In this document: in pieces, positions 8,537-17,844 of the stretch
Layout: each line of letters opens with the position of its first letter
Position numbering within the stretch: position 1 is the stretch's first letter
NCBI GenBank assembly: GCA_022788185.1
Contig: JALEVV010000028.1
Coordinates: 1 to 63,077, forward strand
Direction: 5' to 3'
Source: Spirochaetales bacterium
GTDB lineage: Bacteria > Spirochaetota > Spirochaetia > Sphaerochaetales > Sphaerochaetaceae
Length of the DNA: 63,077 bases
Notes under the pieces: generated by a model
What the model saw: only the letters and a program-made list of their open reading frames with translations
Told to the model about the DNA's origin: nothing
The model's database searches: none
Made by a program: the position numbers and the translations under genes

Positions 8537-9183
8537 AAAACACCGACAGGCTCTTCTGGCTGGGAAGATACAGCGAGAGGGTATTCACCACGATCAGGAC
8601 GTTCACGCACAGCTATGACACGATGATTGATGCCGAGGAGGAAGGATACAGGGGCTTCTGCGAATCCCTGGACATACCGATGATTTACTCCGACAGGGAG
8701 GACTTCATCAGGACCTACACCTTCAGCGCCAGCGATCCCAACTCGATCATGTCGAACCTGCTCAGGGCCTATGACAACGCAATCCTTCTGAGGGAAGAGA
8801 TAGGCTCCGAGGCTCTGGCACACATCCAGCTTTCCATCTATGCAATGGAAAAGGCAGCGTTAAGCGAATCCCCGCTCATCGAGCTCCAGCTCGTCCTCGA
8901 CCACATCGCCGCATTCTGGGGAACCATCGACGACACGATAGACGATGAGCAGATCAGAAGCATAATCAAGGCGGGAAAGCGTGTTGAGCGCATTGACCTC
9001 TATGCCCGGCTCGGGGAATTCGGTGACAAGCTCGTAAGGGAAGTGAGAAGACTCAGGGGCAGGCTGAAGAAGACATGTCTGAGCTACAGCGAGGAAGTGA
9101 TTTCCGAAATCGAGGAAGAGGTTAAGCGGGATGCACCGGACAGCCGCAGGATACTCGCCTCCGTCTCAACGCTTTTTCGATGA
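8518..9183 (+). CDS. Alpha-E domain protein (DUF403)
   Basis: A 221-residue, almost all-helical cytoplasmic protein of the alpha-E family; GIISVENTDRLFWLGRYSER at the N-terminus is the family signature. It is shorter than the roughly 310 residues I associate with typical members. Alpha-E proteins are nearly always encoded next to the circularly permuted ATP-grasp protein and a transglutaminase, as here; their biochemical role is unproven. The start overlaps the preceding gene by 19 bases with a GGAGG site, and its stop overlaps the next start (ATGA), so translation is coupled. Confidence 0.82.
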   Translation: MGIISVENTDRLFWLGRYSERVFTTIRTFTHSYDTMIDAEEEGYRGFCESLDIPMIYSDREDFIRTYTFSASDPNSIMSNLLRAYDNAILLREEIGSEALAHIQLSIYAMEKAALSESPLIELQLVLDHIAAFWGTIDDTIDDEQIRSIIKAGKRVERIDLYARLGEFGDKLVREVRRLRGRLKKTCLSYSEEVISEIEEEVKRDAPDSRRILASVSTLFR

Positions 9184-9965
9184 AGTGCTTCTTCTACCGC
9201 TCAGAGCTGAAAATATCCTTCAGTGAGGAAATGCACAGAAGTCACTTCACCTTCCGCGGGATCATGAAGAGTGATGCCATGCAGAGGGTGAGTGACTCGG
9301 TACTCTCGGTAACGCCCCCGGCAGAGATGGACACCTATGACGATGTTTTCTCTAACACCGTCATATTCGGCAGCATTGCCGCACCTCATAAGGTCCTGAC
9401 CTTCACTCAGGAGGCAAAGGTGGTGACCGGCATGTCCCGGTGCCTTCCCCTCTCCTCCCGGGAGCCTCTCCATCTCTACAGGTTTCAGAGCAGGTTAACG
9501 GTGCCCGGAGAGACCCTTGAGGAATTCAGGAAATCACTGCCTGCAAGACGGAAGGAAAACGCGCTTGAACGTGCACTCATAATTACTGAAGAGATTTACG
9601 CCCACATGAACTACGTGAAGGGCATCACGGGAACGGCTACCTCTGCAGAGGATGCGTTTGCATCCCGGATGGGTGTGTGTCAGGACTACACCCACATCCT
9701 TCTCTCCCTCCTGAGGAGCGAAGGATATGCCGCCCGTTATGTGTGCGGCATCTTCCCGGGCTCCCTGACCAGCCATGCGTGGGCTGAAGTGCTTCATAAC
9801 GGCATCTGGATCGGAATCGATCCCGTAAACATGAAGCTCTGTGACGACACTTACGCGGTCCTTGCACGCGGTGCCGACAGCAGTGACACACTGCTCAACA
9901 AAGGTGTATTCTTCGGCAGCGGTCAGCAGCACATGCAATGCACCTACTCTCTGGAGGAACAATGA
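9180..9965 (+). CDS. Transglutaminase-like cysteine protease/amidase
   Basis: A 261-residue protein with an N-terminal beta-rich region (bacterial transglutaminase-like N domain) and a transglutaminase core. The catalytic triad can be seen as Cys in GVCQDYTH, His in SHAWAEV and Asp in IGIDPVN. There is no signal peptide. Such enzymes cleave or exchange amide bonds; in this operon type it may process the peptide product of the ATP-grasp enzyme. The first codon overlaps the alpha-E stop and its own stop overlaps the next start. Confidence 0.87.
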   Translation: MKCFFYRSELKISFSEEMHRSHFTFRGIMKSDAMQRVSDSVLSVTPPAEMDTYDDVFSNTVIFGSIAAPHKVLTFTQEAKVVTGMSRCLPLSSREPLHLYRFQSRLTVPGETLEEFRKSLPARRKENALERALIITEEIYAHMNYVKGITGTATSAEDAFASRMGVCQDYTHILLSLLRSEGYAARYVCGIFPGSLTSHAWAEVLHNGIWIGIDPVNMKLCDDTYAVLARGADSSDTLLNKGVFFGSGQQHMQCTYSLEEQ

Positions 9966-10903
9966 TAAAGGACGTGGTGGACATTTCCCTTCCTGTGGAT
10001 GAGACATTCAGGATCAGGAAGAACAGAGTAGAGAACAGAAGCCGGACGAAACGGTTTTCACTTGTCACAGGCATACACGGCGATGAACTGGAGGGACAGT
10101 ATGTGGCCTTCAGGATCAATCAGATACTGCGGGAGAACATTGACTGCGTTGACGGTATAGTCGACATATATCCCGGAATGAATCCCCTTGGCGTCGATTC
10201 GGTCACCAGGGGAATTCCCGCCTTCGATCTGGACATGAACAGGATATTCCCGGGCAGGAGCGACGGGGACATGAATGAGTATGTGGCCTCCCGTCTCATT
10301 GACGACATTGCGGGCAGCGACCTTGTCATCGACATCCATGCCAGCAACATCTTCCTGACAGAGATCCCGCAGATCAGGATCAACGAGATATCCGCCGATC
10401 GCCTGGTCCCGCTTGCCCGGAAGGCCAATGTCGACCTCATCTGGGTCCACGGTGCCGCGACGGTGCTTGAGTCCACCCTGGCCTATGCCCTCAATGACAG
10501 GAAAACCCCTACCCTCGTAGCCGAGGTCGGAGTGGGCATGAGGATCACAAAGGAGTACGGTGACCAGCTGACGGCAGGAATCCTCTCCCTGCTTAAGGAA
10601 CTGGGCATTTACTCAGGGGAGTGTCCCGAGGTAAGAGAGCCCGTCATCTCCTCCGATCCCGATGACGTCATCTTCCTCAACGCACCCTCTTCAGGCATTT
10701 TCATCCAGACTGCCCATCACGGGGCAATACTTGAAAAGGGTGAGGAGGTTGGCATCATAGTCAATCCGCTGACAGGTGATGTCCTTTCAAGGATGGTCTC
10801 TCCTGAAAGGGGATGGCTCTTCACCATCAGGGAGTACCCTGTCACCGATCAGGGGTCACTGATCGCAAGAATACTGAAAAAACTCCCGGAGAATGCGAAA
10901 TGA
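9962..10903 (+). CDS. M14-type zinc hydrolase (AstE/AspA-like), apparently active
   Basis: About 313 residues from ATG 9962. It resembles succinylglutamate desuccinylase/aspartoacylase, the M14 subgroup that removes acyl groups from amino acids. Predicted zinc ligands are His and Glu in TGIHGDELEGQ and a second His in DLVIDIHASN; the catalytic Glu may be in LVAEVGVG. A C-terminal beta domain follows (FLNAPSSGIFIQTAHHGAIL). It is fourth in the ATP-grasp operon with ATGA overlaps on both sides, so its substrate is probably the product or a precursor of that pathway. Confidence 0.82.
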   Translation: MIKDVVDISLPVDETFRIRKNRVENRSRTKRFSLVTGIHGDELEGQYVAFRINQILRENIDCVDGIVDIYPGMNPLGVDSVTRGIPAFDLDMNRIFPGRSDGDMNEYVASRLIDDIAGSDLVIDIHASNIFLTEIPQIRINEISADRLVPLARKANVDLIWVHGAATVLESTLAYALNDRKTPTLVAEVGVGMRITKEYGDQLTAGILSLLKELGIYSGECPEVREPVISSDPDDVIFLNAPSSGIFIQTAHHGAILEKGEEVGIIVNPLTGDVLSRMVSPERGWLFTIREYPVTDQGSLIARILKKLPENAK

Positions 10904-11832
10904 AAGAAGAAACCATATTCAGACTGCCCTCCCTTTACAGGGATGATTTCAGGGTGAAGGCATACACCTTCGGTGACGGCAGCAATGACGTGGCCGTGGT
11001 CGGCGCCATGAGGGGAAATGAGTATCAGCAGCTCTATACCGCTTCAAAGCTCATTCAGCGCCTGAAGGAGCTTGAGCTTAAGAACAGGATAATAAAGGGT
11101 CACTCCATAACCGTGATTCCCTGCGTGAACCCCTCATCGATGAACATCCATAAGCGTTTCTGGCCGATTGACAACACGGACATAAACAGGATGTTTCCAG
11201 GATATGACAGGGGAGAAACCACTCAGAGGATAGCTGCGGCACTCTTCGACAGGGTTAAGGACAGCAGGTACGGCATCCAGTTCGCCTCGTTCTACATGCC
11301 GGGAAGCTTCGTGCCCCATGTCAGGATGATGAAGACGGGCTATGAGGATCTTATCCTTGCAAAGCAGTTCGGCCTGCCCTACGTCATTCTTCACACACCG
11401 CGGCCCTTCGATACCGCCACACTGAACTATAACTGGCAGATCTGGGGTACCAAGGCCTTCTCCATCTACACCACATCCACAGCCGAAATCGACCATGACA
11501 GCTCCAAACAGGCAATCGAGGCCATACTGAACTTCCTCTCAAAGGAGGGCATCATAAGGTATACTGGACGGGAAGGCTACATCTCCCGCGTCGTGGAAAC
11601 AGGGGACCTCATAACCCTGAGGGCTCTTAAGTCAGGCTTCCTGGAGCCCCTCAAAAAGGGCGGCGAGTATGCGGAAAAGGGAGAAGTCCTTGCCCGAATT
11701 CTCGACACATACACATCCGAAGTCCTCTCCGAGATCACATCCCCGGTGGACGGCGTGATCGAGTTCTCCTCCAACGAGCCGATAACCTACGAAAACACCA
11801 CCATCTTCAAGCTGATAAGGGATGAGGACTAG
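10900..11832 (+). CDS. M14-type paralogue lacking the zinc ligands (likely pseudoenzyme)
   Basis: About 310 residues, homologous in layout to the preceding gene product: the NPSSMNIHKRFWP and TDINRMFPG segments match NPLGVDSVTRG and LDMNRIFPG. The motif that should be HGDE reads MRGNE (His to Arg), and the segment matching VIDIHASN reads IQFASFYMPG, so the second His is also gone. This is a direct reading of the sequence. The likely meaning is a non-catalytic partner of the neighbour, though an altered chemistry is possible. The stop codon overlaps that of the convergent MATE gene in the tetranucleotide CTAG. Confidence 0.75.
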   Translation: MKEETIFRLPSLYRDDFRVKAYTFGDGSNDVAVVGAMRGNEYQQLYTASKLIQRLKELELKNRIIKGHSITVIPCVNPSSMNIHKRFWPIDNTDINRMFPGYDRGETTQRIAAALFDRVKDSRYGIQFASFYMPGSFVPHVRMMKTGYEDLILAKQFGLPYVILHTPRPFDTATLNYNWQIWGTKAFSIYTTSTAEIDHDSSKQAIEAILNFLSKEGIIRYTGREGYISRVVETGDLITLRALKSGFLEPLKKGGEYAEKGEVLARILDTYTSEVLSEITSPVDGVIEFSSNEPITYENTTIFKLIRDED

Positions 11833-13172
11833 ACAGTCCCCATCCACTTCCGTGTCCTGAAGACGATAAAGCCCGTGAAAAGACGCACGCACTCCTCCGT
11901 CGTCAGGATGAAGTATACCCACCATATCGGGAGTGAGAACGTGAACGCGGAAAGGAGTCCCAGGGGCACGCCCACGCCCCACGTCCCGAATATGTCGATG
12001 CACATGAGATATGCAGTCTTTCCACCGCTTCTCAGGATTCCGTTTCCCATGGTCATGTTGAGGACCTTAACTGGAGCAAAGAGAGCAAAGACACAGATGA
12101 TCTTCACTGCAGTGGTCATTACCTCCGGCTCAACATTGAAGAGCTTCACGTAAAAGGGTGAGACCACGGCAACCGCTGCCGAGAGCAGCAGGGAACAGAT
12201 AAGGCCCGCCAGAAGCAGCCTTTTACCCGCTTCATATGCCTTATCACGTTCCGATGCCCCAAGGTATTTTCCCACGATGATTCCGGTGGCGGAGGAAACA
12301 CCGGTAAGCGCTCCGATGACAAGGGAGCATATGGGGTTGAGCAGTGTCATTGCGGCACAGGCCTTTGTTCCCAGATGTCCGTAGATGGAAGCATAGACAT
12401 TCTCCCCGAGTACCCAGAAGAACTCACTGATGAAGAGCGGAAGCAGTATTATGCCGAAGTTTCTGATCTCCTTACCGCTATTGTACACCATGAATCTTAG
12501 GTTTCTGCCCTTACGGTAGCGGATGAAGCAGATGATCAGGATAATCATGGAAAGAATCTGAGCCAGGGCGGAAGCAATGGCGGCGCCATTCACTCCCAGT
12601 GCCGGGAAGGGGCCAGGACCGAAGATGAGCAGATAGTTCAGCACGGTATTTGCCACCATGCTGGCAATACCCGCATAGAGAGGTTCCTTTGCATGGTTTA
12701 TGCACCTGAGATAGGTCGACATCATCGTCGTCACCGTAACCGCGACGAATGAACAGGAATAAATCCTGAGATATGAGGCAGCTATGGAAATCATCTCACT
12801 GTCCGTGGAGTAAAAGCCCATGATGATGTCAGGGCAGAGAAGACTCAGGGCCATGAACACACCGGAGAGCAGGAACGTGAAGATGAAGCAGGTGAAGTAT
12901 CCCCGGCTTTCATCCTCACTGCTCTTCCTTCCGATTGCCTGCGCGATTATTATGCCAGCCACTGCCGCAAACGTATTCACAAGGACACTGAAGATGCCGA
13001 TGAACTTTCCCGAAAGCCCTATGGCCGCAATACTGCTGCTTCCCAGCTGTCCGGTCATGAGCTGATCCATCACGTTGAAGGAAGCATTGAAGACTCCCTG
13101 CAGCGTTACGGGAACTGCCAGGGACAGCAGCTCCTTTCTGAAATCCCTTCTGTCAATCAAAGCTGTTTTCAT
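11829..13172 (-). CDS. MATE-family multidrug/metabolite exporter
   Basis: A 447-residue protein with about twelve membrane segments in two homologous halves, typical of MATE antiporters that export cations or drugs using Na+ or H+. Family features include AVPVTLQGVFNASFNVMDQL, GQLGSSSIAAIGLSG and, in the second half, CAAMTLLNPICSLVIGAL. It is convergent with the ATP-grasp operon with no space for a terminator, and follows a LacI-type regulator gene by 54 bases on the same strand, so that regulator may control it. Confidence 0.93.
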   Translation of the reverse strand: MKTALIDRRDFRKELLSLAVPVTLQGVFNASFNVMDQLMTGQLGSSSIAAIGLSGKFIGIFSVLVNTFAAVAGIIIAQAIGRKSSEDESRGYFTCFIFTFLLSGVFMALSLLCPDIIMGFYSTDSEMISIAASYLRIYSCSFVAVTVTTMMSTYLRCINHAKEPLYAGIASMVANTVLNYLLIFGPGPFPALGVNGAAIASALAQILSMIILIICFIRYRKGRNLRFMVYNSGKEIRNFGIILLPLFISEFFWVLGENVYASIYGHLGTKACAAMTLLNPICSLVIGALTGVSSATGIIVGKYLGASERDKAYEAGKRLLLAGLICSLLLSAAVAVVSPFYVKLFNVEPEVMTTAVKIICVFALFAPVKVLNMTMGNGILRSGGKTAYLMCIDIFGTWGVGVPLGLLSAFTFSLPIWWVYFILTTEECVRLFTGFIVFRTRKWMGTV

Positions 13173-13226
13173 ATTTTTTTAACTAACAGCATCGAAAAAA
13201 TAATTCAACAGGTTAAATTCATAACC

Positions 13227-14228
13227 TCAGGAAAGTTTCTTCACACTCGCCCTTTCAGCCAGGACAGGGGTCAGTCTGATGTCCGCAAGATATCCGGGAT
13301 CCGCCTTAAGCGCCCCGATCATGTCAAAGGTCCTCACTGCCCTTTCGTCAGTATCCTGCCTCACCGTCGTAAGGGGCGGTATGGCAAGGTCCAGTCCCGG
13401 TATGTCATCGAATCCGATAACGGAAAAGTCCTCAGGCACCCTCACTCCCATTGTGTTCAGGAACCTTATGAGATCCAGCGCATAGAAGTCGGAAACGCAG
13501 AAGGCGGCAGTGTTGTTCATGAGTTCAGTGAAGTTTTCCCTGAAAAACGCCCAGCGCTCCTTTCTGCCGGAAGGAACCACCATAAGAACTGACTCAGGAA
13601 GCACCTCACATAGCCCCTGATACCTCAGCCTGTCCATGCATATGTCATTGTCACTAATGCATACGACGAACTCATGTCCCATTTCCTTCAGATACTCCCC
13701 TGCCAGTACCCCGCCCTCAAAGTGGTCTATCTCCAGATTGTTGTACTCATCGTCCTCGGAAAAGAATCCATCCAGGATTATCAGTGGACGGTGCATGTTC
13801 ATCTTCAGCTTCCGGTAATCAACCTGGCAGAAGCCCTGCACTATCACGGCTTCCATGTTCCAGACTGAGGCCAGGACAGGCACGTCATCAATTGATCGGG
13901 CAAGTTTGACTATAAGAAGGTACCCCCTCCTTTCCGCTTCCCTTACCAGGGAATTGAGGACCTTCGAGAGATAGCCGTCCTCCAGCGGGTGCCCTCCGTA
14001 TTTCTCATGGTCATTGATCACAAGCCCCACCAGCGCCGAGGGATTCTTTCCGAGAAGGATGTGGGCCTGACGGGGCAGATACCCCATCTCCTCCAGCTTG
14101 CGCTCAACTAGGGCAACCGTCTCCCTGCCTATCTTCCTGGTCTTCCCATGGATGACATTGGAAACCGTTGCCGTGCTGACACCGAGCTCATATGCCACAT
14201 CCTGAATCGTTACCGGTCGTTTGTCCAT
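13227..14228 (-). CDS. LacI-family transcriptional regulator
   Basis: A 333-residue repressor-type protein. The N-terminal helix-turn-helix reads TIQDVAYELGVSTATVSNVI, followed by a hinge and a periplasmic-binding-protein-like effector domain ending in VIGFDDIPGLDLAIPPLTTV, a LacI signature. Effectors are usually sugars or nucleosides. It lies between an AraC-type regulator and the MATE gene, all on the same strand. A near-palindrome directly upstream of its start suggests autoregulation. Confidence 0.92.
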   Translation of the reverse strand: MDKRPVTIQDVAYELGVSTATVSNVIHGKTRKIGRETVALVERKLEEMGYLPRQAHILLGKNPSALVGLVINDHEKYGGHPLEDGYLSKVLNSLVREAERRGYLLIVKLARSIDDVPVLASVWNMEAVIVQGFCQVDYRKLKMNMHRPLIILDGFFSEDDEYNNLEIDHFEGGVLAGEYLKEMGHEFVVCISDNDICMDRLRYQGLCEVLPESVLMVVPSGRKERWAFFRENFTELMNNTAAFCVSDFYALDLIRFLNTMGVRVPEDFSVIGFDDIPGLDLAIPPLTTVRQDTDERAVRTFDMIGALKADPGYLADIRLTPVLAERASVKKLS

Positions 14229-14242
14229 GATTGAATTATCCG

Positions 14243-14264
14243 GTTGAAACCTGAGGTTTTCAAC
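14243..14264 (-). promoter_or_regulatory. Probable operator upstream of the LacI gene
   Basis: GTTGAAACCT-G-AGGTTTTCAAC is a nearly perfect inverted repeat of about 10 bp per arm (one extra T in the right arm), 15 bases before the ATG. Size and place fit a LacI-family autoregulatory site; the protein that binds is an inference. Confidence 0.45.
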
Positions 14265-14277
14265 TGGAAAACGCTGT

Positions 14278-15138
14278 TTACTCGGTCAGGGACGTAAGTC
14301 CTGAACTGCCGTATCTGGATCTGTATTCCCCGGGCGTCATGCCCTCATACTTACGGAACAGCTTGATGAAGTGACTCAGGCTGGAATACCCCAGAAACTC
14401 ATAGATATCGGTAAGCTGGAGTCCGGTTACCTCAAGCAGGCGCCGGGCGCACTCTATCCTGCGTTTCTGCAGGTATTCGGAGACACCTCCTCCGGTATTC
14501 TTCCTGAAAGCTCCTATGACCACGGGTGCGGAGAATCCGGCAAGCTCATAGATGTCATCGGCCCTGCAGCTGATGAATTCGGGTGCGCTGAGCTTCCTCA
14601 TCAGTGACTCGAACCAGCCGCTGTTCTCATTCCTGATTTCATCCAGGGCCCTGTGCAGGGTAACGAGGGAGTGGGTGAGCACGTCGGTGATGGCTCCTCC
14701 CACCTGTGTGGCAGAAGCACCCTTCTCCAGCAGATAGTTTACTTCGGTAAGCAGGGGTATGAAGTCCCTCAGCGCCTCATCACACAGTTTTGCCTTAACG
14801 GAGGAGCCTGAGAGTATGTCATCAAGGCTTAGCCCCAGCAGTGACATGGTGGCTGAAAGCTTTTCCTCACTTACCCTGATCACGGCCATCTCACACCTGG
14901 TTATCCTCCCGGATGCAAGGGACATCGAGGAGGCCGGACCAATCAGGCCAAGAGTGCCGGAGGACAGGGTGCACCGCTCTCCGTCGATCAGGAATTCATC
15001 CTCGCGTGATGTCACGAAAAAGATAACGTAGGAACCGTCATTCACGAACGGTATGAAAACAGTCCTGTTCCAGCAGAAAGAAAGGCCGTATCCATCATCC
15101 ATCGTTCCTGACCTGCGGAGTTTGTCAGCATTACCCAT
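14278..15138 (-). CDS. AraC-family transcriptional regulator
   Basis: A 286-residue protein with an N-terminal cupin-like sensing domain (FIPFVNDGSYVIFFVTSREDE...) and a C-terminal double helix-turn-helix (LTDIYEFLGYSSLSHFIKLF, then MTPGEYRSRYG). It lacks a receiver domain, so it probably binds its ligand directly. It is upstream of the LacI and MATE genes on the same strand and divergent from the secreted 5'-nucleotidase gene. The target cannot be told. Confidence 0.88.
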   Translation of the reverse strand: MGNADKLRRSGTMDDGYGLSFCWNRTVFIPFVNDGSYVIFFVTSREDEFLIDGERCTLSSGTLGLIGPASSMSLASGRITRCEMAVIRVSEEKLSATMSLLGLSLDDILSGSSVKAKLCDEALRDFIPLLTEVNYLLEKGASATQVGGAITDVLTHSLVTLHRALDEIRNENSGWFESLMRKLSAPEFISCRADDIYELAGFSAPVVIGAFRKNTGGGVSEYLQKRRIECARRLLEVTGLQLTDIYEFLGYSSLSHFIKLFRKYEGMTPGEYRSRYGSSGLTSLTE

Positions 15139-15352
15139 AGGGATCCCCCATGTATTGATTTTAACACGGATATTACTGAATCAGGAAGTAAAATATTACA
15201 ATGCAAAAATTTTCCCTATGTCAATATTTTAAACGCAGTGTACTGTCCGCACCGCAGACTGACTGAAAAATCCCAGAAGAACCGCGTTTGGGGCCCTGAA
15301 TCGCGGTTTTAAATGAATTTATGAGCCGTTTTCCACCATTTTCCAGGGCTAT

Positions 15353-15382
15353 TTGACGCTGTGTCAGCTTCTGCCATACACT
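15353..15382 (+). promoter_or_regulatory. Probable promoter of the 5'-nucleotidase gene
   Basis: TTGACG (15353-15358) and TACACT (15377-15382), spacer 18 bases, lie 20 bases before the ATG. A GC-rich inverted repeat (AACCGCG / CGCGGTT, about 15280-15310) is upstream. Confidence 0.45.
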
Positions 15383-15402
15383 GCGGATAACAGGAGAGTT
15401 TT

Positions 15403-17202
15403 ATGAAGAAAATGACATTCATTGCCTCTCTTGCAATGGTGCTGCTCATGATCACGGGATGCGTGACAGGAAGCCAGCCCTCAGCAAGAGTAACCGGAGA
15501 GCCTTTCGAGCTCGTTATCATCGGAACGAGTGACATGCATGCCAATCCATGGGGCTTCTCATACGAGGACGGAAAGGAAACCACCAACAACGGTATGGCA
15601 CGCCTTTATTCCTTCATCAGTGAAGAGAGGACCGTTCACCCCGGACTCATCCTCATTGATGCCGGAGACACCATCCAGGGCACAATCCTCTCAGATGACC
15701 TTGCAAACAAGGATAACAGAAAGGAACACCCCGTGATCGAAGCCATGAACTTCATGGGTTACGATGCCATGACTCTGGGCAACCACGAGTTCAACTGGGG
15801 AATTGATAAGATGAAGGAAATCCTCAGCGGCGCCGACTTCCCCGTGCTTGCGGCAAACGTTAAGGATGCAAAGGGCAGATATGTGATGGGAGCAGGTCAT
15901 ACCATCATCAACAGGGATGGCGTGAAGGTTGCGGTAATCGGAGTCGTCACACCTGATGTACCCATCTGGGATGGCGGAAAGGAAGGCATTGAGGACTATG
16001 TTTTCGAAGCCGCTTCCGATGCAGTCAAGGCTGAGATCGCAAAGATCGGCGGAAAGGCTGACATTATCATCGTATCGGCTCATATGGGGCTCTATGCGGA
16101 GTTTGATGAGGAAAACGGATCCGACTCAGCTCAGAAGATTCTTGATGACAACCCCGAAATCGATGTCCTTCAGGTTGCACACAACCACGTCACTGTCAAT
16201 CTTACCGAAGGCAATACGGTCATCGGCGGTGTCAGGAACAGCGGCCGTGAGGCAGCAAAGTTCACCCTCACCCTTGATGATGACAACAACGTCATCTCCT
16301 CTGAGGTTGAAATCGTCGACATGAAGGACTATGAACCCAGCGAGGAGCTCAGGGCACTTCCCATCGTGAAGGAGTACCACGAGGCAACAATCGCATTCGT
16401 CCAGGGCGGAATAGGTGAAGATGGAAGCACAGGCGCTTCTCTTGGACAGACCACAAAGCGCTTCCAGCCTGAAAACAGGATTCAGGGTCTTCCCGAAGGC
16501 AAACTTCAGGATACTCCCGTAATGGATCTCATCAACACGATCCAGCTTGAAGCATCCGGTGCGGATGTATCCGCAGCAGCCCTTTTCAAGAACACTTCCG
16601 ATCTCCCCGAAGGCAACATCAACTATGGCAACATCTTTGACATCTACAAGTTTGACAACACTCTCTACAGGGTAAAGGTCACGGGTGCTGAGCTTAAGGC
16701 TTATATGGAATGGTCCGCAGAGTGCTACAACCAGTGGCAGGAAGGAGACATCAACATCTCATTCGATCCTGAGTATCCCGGTTACCTCTACGACATGTTC
16801 CAGGGTGTCGACTATGAGATCGATCTTTCCCAGCCCAAGGGCCAGAGGATCAAGAACATCATGTTCAAAGGCGCTCCCCTTGCCGATGACCAGGTGCTCA
16901 CACTGGCAGTCAACAACTACCGTTACTCATCAGCCCTCAAGTCTCAGGGCCTCGTAAATGGAACCAAGGAGTGGGAATCCTCCTCTTCAATCCGCGACAT
17001 GATAGTTGCATACTTTGCCGCAAACTCCCCTGTTGAGCCCTTCACGGACAACAACTGGAAGATTACAGGCGTTGATCTTCATGAGGACGATCCGAGAGCT
17101 CAGGAGCTTATCAGACTCGTCAATGAAGGTAAGCTTGAGCCACCCTATTCAAAGAGCTTCAATCTTGCCGACTACGATAAACTTGTCGCATCAGTAAAGT
17201 GA
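15403..17202 (+). CDS. Secreted 5'-nucleotidase / cyclic phosphodiesterase (UshA-like lipoprotein)
   Basis: A 599-residue protein with a lipoprotein signal (MVLLMITGC), so it is anchored outside the cytoplasmic membrane. The metallophosphatase domain shows GTSDMHANPWG (Asp/His metal ligands), DAGDTIQGT, LGNHEFNWG and VAHNHVTV. The 5_nucleotid_C substrate domain follows (VMDLINTIQLEASGADVSAA, then NNYRYSSA). It removes phosphate from extracellular nucleotides or cyclic nucleotides. A second, cytoplasmic-looking homologue lies at 17828-19315 on the other strand with a PhnCDE importer, suggesting a local theme of phosphate-ester scavenging. A clear terminator follows. Confidence 0.92.
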   Translation: MKKMTFIASLAMVLLMITGCVTGSQPSARVTGEPFELVIIGTSDMHANPWGFSYEDGKETTNNGMARLYSFISEERTVHPGLILIDAGDTIQGTILSDDLANKDNRKEHPVIEAMNFMGYDAMTLGNHEFNWGIDKMKEILSGADFPVLAANVKDAKGRYVMGAGHTIINRDGVKVAVIGVVTPDVPIWDGGKEGIEDYVFEAASDAVKAEIAKIGGKADIIIVSAHMGLYAEFDEENGSDSAQKILDDNPEIDVLQVAHNHVTVNLTEGNTVIGGVRNSGREAAKFTLTLDDDNNVISSEVEIVDMKDYEPSEELRALPIVKEYHEATIAFVQGGIGEDGSTGASLGQTTKRFQPENRIQGLPEGKLQDTPVMDLINTIQLEASGADVSAAALFKNTSDLPEGNINYGNIFDIYKFDNTLYRVKVTGAELKAYMEWSAECYNQWQEGDINISFDPEYPGYLYDMFQGVDYEIDLSQPKGQRIKNIMFKGAPLADDQVLTLAVNNYRYSSALKSQGLVNGTKEWESSSSIRDMIVAYFAANSPVEPFTDNNWKITGVDLHEDDPRAQELIRLVNEGKLEPPYSKSFNLADYDKLVASVK

Positions 17203-17221
17203 CATAAGATTTGAAATGCAT

Positions 17222-17250
17222 CAAAGCCATGGCTCCGGTCATGGCTTTTT
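17222..17250 (+). terminator. Terminator after the 5'-nucleotidase gene
   Basis: The stem AAGCCATG / CATGGCTT with loop GCTCCGGT is followed by TTTTT. Confidence 0.85.
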
Positions 17251-17277
17251 CCATATATAAGGGGTATATTTTCATTC

Positions 17278-17844
17278 ATGAAATCAATTAACAGATCATC
17301 ACTGAGTCAGAACGGATATACGGAGCTTTATAAAATCGACCTCGTGAACAACAGGAAGGAACTCATAGCAGTCAATGTTTTTTCCCTTGTGCTGCTTGCC
17401 ATGATGGCAATCCCCGGCTTTTTCATCCTGGACGGCTACCGGATGTCCTTCCTTCACCTGATAGCCCTCATTATTCTCATATTCCTCTACATACCGGCCC
17501 ATGAACTCATCCATGGGGCCGTGATAAAGCTGTTCTCAGATGAGAAGCTCAGCTTCGGCTGGCGCCTTGCATATGCGTACTGCGGCAGCCATGAAGCAGT
17601 GTTCACCAAAGGCGAGTACATAATGGTGGCACTTGCACCCCTAGTGTTCTTCCTAATCATCCTCTCCGCCCTTCAGGTGCTTCTTCCTGCCATGGCAACC
17701 GTATTTTACATCACGGACATAGTTAATGTTTCCGGCTCCGCAGGGGATCTCTATGTCGTATGGAGGATGCCCAGGGAGAAGAGACGCGACATCCTCGTGA
17801 ACGATACCGGTACGGACATGAGAGTCTTCAGCAGATGCAGGTGA
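17278..17844 (+). CDS. DUF3267 membrane zinc-metallopeptidase-like protein
   Basis: A 188-residue protein with about four hydrophobic segments and an HExxH motif at the cytoplasmic end of the second (PAHELIHGAVIKLF), characteristic of DUF3267, a family related to site-2-type membrane peptidases. A later short motif near the fourth segment (VSGSAGDLYVVWRM) could supply a third metal ligand. The substrate is unknown. It follows the nucleotidase terminator by 27 bases and its last 17 bases overlap the convergent phosphatase gene. Confidence 0.78.
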   Translation: MKSINRSSLSQNGYTELYKIDLVNNRKELIAVNVFSLVLLAMMAIPGFFILDGYRMSFLHLIALIILIFLYIPAHELIHGAVIKLFSDEKLSFGWRLAYAYCGSHEAVFTKGEYIMVALAPLVFFLIILSALQVLLPAMATVFYITDIVNVSGSAGDLYVVWRMPREKRRDILVNDTGTDMRVFSRCR

